A stretch of DNA of 7,808 nucleotides, from NCBI GenBank assembly GCA_002291855.1, contig DBAW01000159.1:1-7808 (forward strand), written 5' to 3'. This DNA comes from Sphingomonas sp. UBA1000 (GTDB lineage Bacteria > Pseudomonadota > Alphaproteobacteria > Sphingomonadales > Sphingomonadaceae). Below the pieces are notes generated by a model. That model saw only the letters and a program-made list of their open reading frames with translations, searched no databases and was not told the origin of the DNA. This document shows, in pieces, positions 1 to 5,808 of the stretch (position 1 is its first letter; every line of letters starts with the position of its first letter). The translations under genes were made by a program, and so were the position numbers.

Positions 1-30
1 CGAGCCGCCGGGTGTTTCAACCCGGCTCGA
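1..30 (-). terminator. Hairpin downstream of rsmA, possible terminator
   Basis: Positions 1-13 and 20-29 can pair as a stem of about 10 bp around a 6-nt loop (positions 14-19), with a 3-nt bulge on the left arm. The hairpin starts about 8 nt past the rsmA stop codon, where the end of the lptD-surA-pdxA-rsmA transcript is expected. On the minus strand any U-tract would lie beyond the window edge, so intrinsic termination cannot be confirmed. On the plus strand the stem is followed by AAAA rather than T, so it is not an obvious terminator for an incoming plus-strand gene. Confidence 0.5.
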
Positions 31-37
31 AAATGCT

Positions 38-859
38 TTAGCCGTCCAGCGCCCGCGCCAGCGCGACGAATTCCGCGACCGTCACCGTCTCCGCCCGGCG
101 CGTCGGGTCGATGCCGAGCGCTGCCAGCGCATCGAGCGCGCCCGGCACGCCCTTCAGGCTCTGGCGCAGCATCTTGCGCCGCTGGCCGAAGGCGGCGGCG
201 GTCAGCGCCTCGATCCGCCGCACCGACACCCCGGCCGGGGCTTCGCCGGGCACGATATGGACGACCGCCGACATCACCTTGGGCGGCGGGGTGAAGGCGG
301 AACGGTGGACCGGCAGCGCGATCCGCGCCTGTGCCCGCCACTGGGAAAGCACCGCCAGCCGGCCATAGGCGTCGGTGTCGGGCCGGGCGACGATGCGTTC
401 GGCCACCTCTTTCTGGAACATCAGCGTCAGCGACCGCCACCAGGGCGGCCAGTCCGCCAGGGTCAGCCAGCCGACGAGCAGCGCGGTGCCGACATTATAG
501 GGCAGGTTGGCGACGATATGGCCAGGCCGGCCGAGCGCCGCCGCGCCATCGATGCGCAGCGCATCGCCGGCAATCACCCGCAGCCGGCCGGGCGCCCAGG
601 CCGCCAGCTCTTCGAGCGCCGGCAGGCAGCGCGCATCATGCTCGACCGCGACCACCTCGGCCCCGGCGCGCAGCAGCGCGCGCGTCAGCCCGCCGGGACC
701 GGGGCCGACCTCGAACACCGCCTCGCCGGTAAGCGGGCCGGGCACCCGCGCGATGCGGTCGAGCAATTGTTCGTCGAACAGGAAATTCTGGCCCAGCGCC
801 TTCAACGCGCTCAGCCCGTGACGCGCGATCACCTCGCGCAGCGGCGGCAGGTCGCTCAA
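38..859 (-). CDS. rsmA: 16S rRNA (adenine-N6,N6)-dimethyltransferase RsmA/KsgA
   Basis: This cytoplasmic S-adenosylmethionine-dependent enzyme dimethylates two adjacent adenines in the 3'-terminal helix of 16S rRNA (A1518 and A1519 in E. coli) late in small-subunit assembly. The 273-aa product is the same length as E. coli KsgA. Visible motifs are the N-terminal GQNFL (residues 23-27), the SAM-binding motif FEVGPGPGGLT (49-59), the acidic VEHD (72-75) and GDA (98-100) motifs that line the SAM pocket, the catalytic NLPYN (118-122), and a basic C-terminal helix FGQRRKMLRQSLK (224-236). The start codon is TTG at 859-857. A GGAG Shine-Dalgarno sequence at 868-865 lies 5 nt upstream, and the resulting N-terminus (MSDLPPLREVIARHGL) begins where alphaproteobacterial homologues do. 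The start overlaps the pdxA stop by 4 nt (TTGA), which suggests translational coupling. It is the last gene of the cluster visible here. Confidence 0.97.
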   Translation of the reverse strand: MSDLPPLREVIARHGLSALKALGQNFLFDEQLLDRIARVPGPLTGEAVFEVGPGPGGLTRALLRAGAEVVAVEHDARCLPALEELAAWAPGRLRVIAGDALRIDGAAALGRPGHIVANLPYNVGTALLVGWLTLADWPPWWRSLTLMFQKEVAERIVARPDTDAYGRLAVLSQWRAQARIALPVHRSAFTPPPKVMSAVVHIVPGEAPAGVSVRRIEALTAAAFGQRRKMLRQSLKGVPGALDALAALGIDPTRRAETVTVAEFVALARALDG

Positions 860-1860
860 GCGCTCTCCGCTTCGAAGCGGCGGCGGCGTTCGGACGTCTC
901 GCCCGCCATGCGGATCGCCGCGATCATCGCGCCCGGATCGGCCCGGTCCTGCCCGGCAATGGCAAAGGCGGTGCCGTGATCGGGCGAGGTGCGGACGATC
1001 GGCAGGCCGAGGGTGATGTTGACCCCGATATCGAAATACAGCGTCTTGAGCGGGATCAGCGCCTGATCATGATACATGCAGATCGCCGCATCATATTGGG
1101 CGCGGGCGCGGGGATGGAACATGGTGTCGGCGGCAAGCGGGCCGATGGCGTCCACGCCCTCGTCGCGCAGCTGGGCGATGGCCGGGCGGATGATGTCGAT
1201 TTCCTCGCGCCCCAGCGCGCCATCCTCGCCGGCATGGGGGTTGAACCCGGCAAAGGCGAGGCGCGGTTCGGCAATGCCGAATTTGCGCCGCAGCGCGCGG
1301 ACCGTGGTGCGCGCCTTGGCGACGATCAGTTCGACCGACAGCTGGGGGGCGACATCGACCAGCGCCATATGGGTGGTGACGGGCACGACGCGCAGATCCG
1401 GCCCGGCAAGCATCATCGCCACATTCTCGCGCGACACGCCGCAGCGTTCGGCGACGAACTCGGTCTGGCCGGGATGGGTGAAGCCGATGGTGTAAAGCTG
1501 CGCCTTGGACACCGGCCCGGTGACGAGCGCCGCCGCTGCGCCCGAGCGGGTGAGGCCGGTCGCCACCTCGAGCGAATCGAGCGAGCAGCGCGCGCCTTCC
1601 AGATTGGGGTCGCCGGGGCGGATGTCGCTGGCATCGTCGACCATGATCAGCGGCAGCGCATGGTCGAACACCCGCGCGGCGTCGCCGGGTTCGGCGATCC
1701 GTTCGACCGGGCCGTCCCACACCGCCGCGACCGAACGGATGTCGCCGACCGCGAAAAAGGGCGGCAATGCGAAATCGCCGCGCCGCGCCCAGGCCTTGGC
1801 GGTGATTTCCGGGCCGATCCCGGCCGGATCGCCGAGCGCGATGGCGAGCGGAGCCGTCAC
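856..1860 (-). CDS. pdxA: 4-hydroxythreonine-4-phosphate dehydrogenase PdxA
   Basis: PdxA oxidises 4-phosphohydroxy-L-threonine with NAD+. The decarboxylated amino-ketone product is condensed by PdxJ into pyridoxine 5'-phosphate in the DXP-dependent vitamin B6 pathway. The 334-aa product compares with 329 aa in E. coli. The family landmarks are present: GDPAGIGPEIT (10-20), VTGPVSK (113-119), GQTEF (131-135), NPHAGE (207-212), YHDQALIPLK (263-272) and ITLGLPIVRTSPDHGTAF (282-299). His164, His209 and His264 correspond in position to the three metal-binding histidines of the E. coli enzyme (166, 211, 266), so it looks catalytically intact. The start is GTG. A GAGG Shine-Dalgarno sequence (1869-1866) lies 5 nt upstream and overlaps the surA TGA stop, leaving only 7 nt between the genes. 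The gene ends inside the rsmA start. Translation of surA, pdxA and rsmA is probably coupled. Confidence 0.97.
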   Translation of the reverse strand: MTAPLAIALGDPAGIGPEITAKAWARRGDFALPPFFAVGDIRSVAAVWDGPVERIAEPGDAARVFDHALPLIMVDDASDIRPGDPNLEGARCSLDSLEVATGLTRSGAAAALVTGPVSKAQLYTIGFTHPGQTEFVAERCGVSRENVAMMLAGPDLRVVPVTTHMALVDVAPQLSVELIVAKARTTVRALRRKFGIAEPRLAFAGFNPHAGEDGALGREEIDIIRPAIAQLRDEGVDAIGPLAADTMFHPRARAQYDAAICMYHDQALIPLKTLYFDIGVNITLGLPIVRTSPDHGTAFAIAGQDRADPGAMIAAIRMAGETSERRRRFEAESA

Positions 1861-1867
1861 CTGCGCC

Positions 1868-3259
1868 TCAGCGATAATCGATGATGGCGTCGCGGCGCAG
1901 GTCGCGCAGATAGCGGCGCGCGCGCAGATTGACGCGCTGCTCTTCCAGCTGCGCCATGATCCGGTCGAACGACGGGGCCTGCGCGCTTTCGGCCTCGTCG
2001 CGCCCGCACAGCACCAGCACGCGCACCCCGTCGGTGCGCGATCCGAAGGGCGGCGTCGCCTGGCCGATCTGCAGGTTGATCATCAGCTCCTGCAGCTGGA
2101 GCGGCAGATCGCGCACCTTGATCTGGTCGTTGTCGACCACCTCGGCGCCGAGCTTCTGGGCGACCTCCTGCGCAGCACCGCAGCCCTGGATGGCGCGGGT
2201 CGCGGTCGCGAACTCGGCGGTGCGCGCGGCCGCCTGGCTCTCGCTCAGACCGTCGGGGAAGCGGATGGCGAGCTGCCTCAGGCTCAGCAACGCGTCGCGC
2301 GGATCGGCGGTCAGCACCTGGCGCTTGTCGGTCATGTAGAGGATCGAAAAGCCGCCCGGAATCTGGATCGGCCCGGCCAGCGTGCCGATCTGCATCCCGC
2401 GCGCGGCATCGGCCAGCGCATCGGGCAGCTGTTCGGGGCGCAGCCAGCCGAGATCGCCGCCGACCGCCGCCGTCGAGGCTTCGGAGAATTGCCGCGCATA
2501 GGCGGCGAACGACCCGCCCTGGCGGATCTGCTCGATGATCCGCCGGGCGTTGAGCGCGACATCCTGCGCGGTCTCGGGGGTGGCCGACAGGAAGATTTCG
2601 CCGACGCGCACTTCCTGCGCGCCCTTGGCCGCTTCCAGCCGCGCCATGATCGACTGGACCTCTTCCTGGCCGACATTGACGAACGGCTCGACCCGGCGGC
2701 GCAGCAGCCGGCTCCACGCCAGCTCGCCTTCGATCTGGCGCTTGATCGACCCTTCGGACGAGCCGATGCTCGCCAGATATTCAGTCATCTGCTGCGGGTT
2801 GCGCTTGAAGTTGGTCGCCACCCGCTCATAGCTTTGCTGGATTTCGCTCTGGGCGACCTTGATCTCGTTCCCCGCGGCTTCCTGGATCTGCAGCGTTTCG
2901 TCGATCAGGTTGCGCAGCACCTGCGCGCGCAGCCGTTCCAGCTCTTCGGGCGGCACATTGGCCGCGCCATTGGCCGCGACGATCAGCGCAAGGCGCTGCT
3001 CGATATCGGTGCGGGTGATGATGTCGCCGTTCACGATCGCGGTCGGCTTGCGCAAGGTCGGATCGTTGCGGCCGAACACGATCACATCGGCGGGAATGTC
3101 GAGGCCCGCCGCGCCCGACGACGCGGGCTGGGCGGCATCGCCCTGCGCATCCTGCGCCCAGGCAAGCGGCGCGGCCAGTGCCGCCAGCGCGAGCAGGGCG
3201 ACGCCGCCGAGCATGCGGGCGGGTTTCAGCGGCGAAAATCCAGTCGAGAAGAAAGTCAC
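1868..3259 (-). CDS. surA: Periplasmic chaperone / peptidyl-prolyl isomerase SurA
   Basis: SurA escorts unfolded outer-membrane proteins, LptD among them, across the periplasm to the BAM complex. The 463-aa product (from the GTG) has a signal peptide: a basic n-region, the hydrophobic stretch GGVALLALAALAA, and likely cleavage after AWA at residue 35. A SurA N-terminal helical chaperone region follows (about 59-207), then a parvulin (PpiC-type) domain (about 215-312) with GEIFLSA, GGDLGW (267-272) and GGFSILYMTDKR. Residues about 322-422 look like a second parvulin repeat that has lost the GGDLGW motif and carries two cysteines (360, 418). I chose GTG at 3259 because it gives the signal peptide a normal n-region and AAGGGA lies 12 nt upstream. 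Alternatives are ATG at 3214 (signal peptide starting MLGGVA, no Shine-Dalgarno) and ATG at 3358 (adds 33 polar residues before the signal peptide, unlikely). It sits directly downstream of its client gene lptD. Confidence 0.93.
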   Translation of the reverse strand: MTFFSTGFSPLKPARMLGGVALLALAALAAPLAWAQDAQGDAAQPASSGAAGLDIPADVIVFGRNDPTLRKPTAIVNGDIITRTDIEQRLALIVAANGAANVPPEELERLRAQVLRNLIDETLQIQEAAGNEIKVAQSEIQQSYERVATNFKRNPQQMTEYLASIGSSEGSIKRQIEGELAWSRLLRRRVEPFVNVGQEEVQSIMARLEAAKGAQEVRVGEIFLSATPETAQDVALNARRIIEQIRQGGSFAAYARQFSEASTAAVGGDLGWLRPEQLPDALADAARGMQIGTLAGPIQIPGGFSILYMTDKRQVLTADPRDALLSLRQLAIRFPDGLSESQAAARTAEFATATRAIQGCGAAQEVAQKLGAEVVDNDQIKVRDLPLQLQELMINLQIGQATPPFGSRTDGVRVLVLCGRDEAESAQAPSFDRIMAQLEEQRVNLRARRYLRDLRRDAIIDYR

Positions 3260-3382
3260 GTCGGAACCGAATCCCTTGCAGTGCGGCCTCAGCTGCCGGT
3301 CATGCGCCGGCCCGGTCCTGTGCTGCCGGCCCGGCGATTGCCGGTCGTCCCGCATCATCCCCGGTTGCGCCTGAATGGAGGC
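3260..3382 (-). promoter_or_regulatory. lptD-surA intergenic leader with GC-rich repeats
   Basis: This 123-nt stretch between the lptD TAA and the preferred surA GTG is the only sizeable gap in the minus-strand cluster. It carries a 10-bp direct repeat GCCGGCCCGG (3306-3315 and 3325-3334), flanked by two copies of GCCGGTC (3295-3301 and 3340-3346). Because the unit is nearly palindromic, the copies could also pair as RNA hairpins. It may hold an internal surA promoter or a structured 5' leader. I see no clear -10/-35 pair. In-frame codons run through it from ATG at 3358, but the encoded residues are polar and lie ahead of the signal peptide, so I do not think it is translated as part of SurA. 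Confidence 0.4.
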
Positions 3383-5656
3383 TTAGCGGCCCAGATTGCG
3401 GAGCGCCAGCCGCAACAGGAATGTGTTGCCGCGCCGCGCGTCGCCGGCATCCTGATAGTCGCGCCGCCAGGTCAGGCCGACTTCCAGACAGTCATCGGCA
3501 TAGGCGACCCCGATCCGGTGCCGGATCGGGGTAAAGCCATCGGCCCCCGACAGCGGATCCTCGGTCCGGTCGGTCAGGTCGATGATCGCCGAGCCGAAGG
3601 CCGACCAGAAGCGGCTGATCTGCACGCGTCCGCCGGCGCGCACCTCCTCGCGGTCGCGCAGATCCTCGATGCTGGCATCGATGTCGCGGTTGAGCCGCAG
3701 ATAGCCGAGCAGCACATAGCTTTGCCGGCCGCCGATCGTCGCATCCAGTTCGTTGCGGCGGATCGAGAAATTGTCCTTGTCCAGCCGGTAGCGATGGGTG
3801 ACCGACACGAACTCGCGCCAGCGCACCCGCGTGCGACCGACAATGTCCGACAGCTTGCCCGACAGGCCGACCCCGTCGGGGAACAGCACCGGCCGGTTCG
3901 ACAGCCGCCAGCTCTGGCCGATATTGGCATCGACGGTGAAGCTGCCGACATGCAGGCCATAATCAAGCCCATAGGTGATGCGCGCGCCGTCCTCGAACCG
4001 GTCATAGCCCGGAAAGCGGTTGAGCGAGAACAGGTTGCTGTCCTCCAGCTCGATGGCGCGGGCATCTTCGTTGGGCAGAGCAAGGTTGCGGATGCGCGGC
4101 GTCGCGACCAGCTGGATGCGCGGCGTCACACGCTGGCTGCCGCCCCAGACCGCGCCCACCAGCGGCCATTTGATGTCGATCGCCGCCGCCGCGATGGCGC
4201 GGCTCTGGAACCCGGCCTCGCCGCGATAGGGAATGGTCGCGGTGAGCAGGTTTTCGGCGCTGTGATAGACGTCGCCGCGCCCGAACAGGGTGAAGCTGAC
4301 ATCCTGGCCCCAGGGCGTCAGCCGCCTGAGGGTCCATGCCGCCGAGGCAAAGGCGCGCTGCGTGTCCTGCCCGTCGGGGCGGGTGAGCGCGAAGGAGTTG
4401 AGCTGGATGTCGAACCGGCCGCCGATCAGCCCGTCGGGCAGGCGGCGGCGATAATCGACGACCGGTAGGGCGATGGGCTGCTGGCCCTGCGGATCGTTGA
4501 CGCGCAGCGACTGCACCGCCCAGGCGGCGACCGAGAAATAGCTGTCGGCGGCGATGCGCTGCACCTCGATGGTCGAGCGCAGCCGGTCGTCGCGGTTGAT
4601 GTTGTAGCGGCGCAGGAAGGTGCGGTCGGTGGTCAGCCGGATCGATCCCGACAGGTTCCAGCGCGGGTCGAGCTGGAACCGCCCGGTCGCGTCCAGATAG
4701 CCGCGCAGGTCGCGCTGCGACGGCGTGGCGGCCGGGTTGATCGAGATCGGCTCGCGCCGGCTCTCGGTCACCATCGCGCTCACCTGATAGGCGCCCTTGG
4801 ACGACAGCGCGCGATATTGCGCCTCGATCGACGGCAGCACGTTCGTATAGACGCGCGGGGTGATCGTCAGGTCCTTGTTCGGGGCCAGACGCAGATAATA
4901 GGGCAGGGCGAACTCCGCCCCGTTCACCCGTCCGATGCGGAAATCGGGCACCAGCAGCCCCGATCCGCCGCCGCTGCCGACCGGGTTGGACAGGCCGGGC
5001 AGGGGGATCGAACTCAGCCCGAACAGGCTCAACCGCGCACCGCGATAAAAGACGCGCTGGCGCTTGGTGTCGTAAATCACCCGGACCGCGCTGACCTTCC
5101 AGCTCGGATTTTTGGGGCAGCCATCCGAATCGACCACCGCGCAGCCGGTGTAAGCCGCGTTTTCAAGCGTGTAGATGGTGTCGGCGCGGCTGCCCTTCGC
5201 CGCCGCCAGCCGCCCGCCGCCATTGAGCACGACCAGCAGATTCTGGATCACCGCATCCTTCAGCGTTTCGGTCAGCTGCACCGAATCGCCATAAGCGGTG
5301 TCGCCCTCGGGCGTCGCCAGCGCGACCGCGCCTTCCGCCGCGACCGTGCCGGTGCGGCGGTTCCACACCACCCGTTCGGCGCGCAGCCGGTTGCCCGCGC
5401 TCAGCATCCGCACATCGCCGGTCACCGTCACGATATCGGCGTCATTGTCATATTCCAGCGTCTCGGCGCTGAAGGTGACGGTCTCTCCCTCTGCGGGTGC
5501 AGGGTCGGCGGGCGCAGGATCGGCCGGGGGCGCGCGGTCCTGCAGATCCGGGGCCTGCAGATCCTGGGCAAGCGCGGGCGCAGCGGCGCAGGCCGCCGCG
5601 ATCAGCATGGCGCGCCCGATCCGGCCGGCCTGTTCCCCTGACACTGGCATCGTCAT
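3383..5656 (-). CDS. lptD: LPS-assembly outer-membrane protein LptD (OstA/Imp)
   Basis: LptD is the outer-membrane beta-barrel of the Lpt machine. With the lipoprotein LptE (not in this window) it inserts lipopolysaccharide into the outer leaflet. The product has 757 aa (E. coli 784). In order: a signal peptide (1-30, ending APALA), a low-complexity Pro/Ala/Asp linker (31-57), an OstA-like periplasmic beta-taco domain (about 58-200, with ETLEYDNDADIVTVTGDV at 65-82), and a barrel (about 210-757). The barrel holds the family signature NLFSLNRFPGYDRFE (541-555) and ends in DDCLEVGLTWRRDY (721-734) and a strand running to LRNLGR. Mature-form cysteines are C172, C180 and C723. C172 and C723 match the positions of the interdomain disulfide cysteines of E. 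coli LptD (173, 724/725). The start is ATG at 5656, with GATAGG (5670-5665) 8 nt upstream; a second in-frame ATG at 5650 is possible. It is the first gene of the leftward cluster and divergent from pepA. Confidence 0.96.
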   Translation of the reverse strand: MTMPVSGEQAGRIGRAMLIAAACAAAPALAQDLQAPDLQDRAPPADPAPADPAPAEGETVTFSAETLEYDNDADIVTVTGDVRMLSAGNRLRAERVVWNRRTGTVAAEGAVALATPEGDTAYGDSVQLTETLKDAVIQNLLVVLNGGGRLAAAKGSRADTIYTLENAAYTGCAVVDSDGCPKNPSWKVSAVRVIYDTKRQRVFYRGARLSLFGLSSIPLPGLSNPVGSGGGSGLLVPDFRIGRVNGAEFALPYYLRLAPNKDLTITPRVYTNVLPSIEAQYRALSSKGAYQVSAMVTESRREPISINPAATPSQRDLRGYLDATGRFQLDPRWNLSGSIRLTTDRTFLRRYNINRDDRLRSTIEVQRIAADSYFSVAAWAVQSLRVNDPQGQQPIALPVVDYRRRLPDGLIGGRFDIQLNSFALTRPDGQDTQRAFASAAWTLRRLTPWGQDVSFTLFGRGDVYHSAENLLTATIPYRGEAGFQSRAIAAAAIDIKWPLVGAVWGGSQRVTPRIQLVATPRIRNLALPNEDARAIELEDSNLFSLNRFPGYDRFEDGARITYGLDYGLHVGSFTVDANIGQSWRLSNRPVLFPDGVGLSGKLSDIVGRTRVRWREFVSVTHRYRLDKDNFSIRRNELDATIGGRQSYVLLGYLRLNRDIDASIEDLRDREEVRAGGRVQISRFWSAFGSAIIDLTDRTEDPLSGADGFTPIRHRIGVAYADDCLEVGLTWRRDYQDAGDARRGNTFLLRLALRNLGR
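5494..5564 (-). repeat. Period-15 tandem duplications in the LptD linker
   Basis: Two adjacent duplications, each with a 15-nt period, lie in the segment of lptD just after the signal peptide. Positions 5494-5508 and 5509-5523 are a tandem pair of 15-mers with two mismatches, encoding repeated ADPAP. Positions 5539-5549 and 5554-5564 share the identical 11-mer CCTGCAGATCC, encoding DLQAP then DLQD. Both keep the reading frame, so they lengthen a disordered linker between the signal peptide and the OstA domain. The second copies probably arose by slippage or unequal recombination. Confidence 0.75.
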
Positions 5657-5808
5657 TTGCCGCGCCTATCTCACCGATGACGCGCGGCTGCAAATCGTTC
5701 CGGCGATCCGCCGGGGCCGCCCGTCGCCCGCAGCCCTGTTCTGCCCGGTTTCCTCCGCAGCGGGTTTGGCTTTACAGGGATGGGCGAGAAGCCATGGAAA
5801 GGACAGAC
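5657..5808. promoter_or_regulatory. Divergent lptD / pepA intergenic promoter region
   Basis: These 152 bp separate the start codons of lptD (leftward) and pepA (rightward), so promoters for both transcription units should lie here. It also holds the lptD Shine-Dalgarno sequence (5670-5665) and the pepA one (5799-5803). I could not identify a convincing sigma-70 -35/-10 pair in either direction. TTTACA at 5771-5776 and TTGCAG on the minus strand (5694-5689) are only weak matches. No small ORF with a credible ribosome-binding site is seen. Confidence 0.55.
5700..5714. promoter_or_regulatory. Perfect inverted repeat, possible operator
   Basis: CCGGCG-ATC-CGCCGG is a perfect 6-bp inverted repeat with a 3-nt centre, lying 43 bp from the lptD start and 94 bp from the pepA start. 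Its place in a divergent promoter region would suit a dimeric regulator. In DNA this GC-rich, however, a 6-bp palindrome of G and C can easily occur by chance. No regulator is assigned. Confidence 0.25.

Noticed and set aside
976..1884. A 302-codon plus-strand frame opposite pdxA
   Set aside because: The composition is a reverse-complement shadow (Asp-, Arg-, Gly- and His-rich), and it covers an intact PdxA.
3260..3358. Extension of surA to ATG at 3358
   Set aside because: The added 33 residues are polar and basic and lie before a complete signal peptide, which would bury it. No Shine-Dalgarno sequence precedes this ATG.
1505..4468. A 987-codon open frame on the plus strand opposite pdxA, surA and lptD
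   Set aside because: It runs antisense across three well-identified genes in register with their codons. Its translation is rich in Arg, Ala, Gly, Asp and Gln with no recognisable domain. Long antisense frames are expected in DNA this GC-rich because stop codons are rare.
5497..5808. Extension of pepA upstream to 5497
   Set aside because: It would overlap the start of lptD and add about 100 low-complexity Arg/Pro/Ala residues. ATG 5809 has a well-placed AAGGA and the expected family N-terminus.
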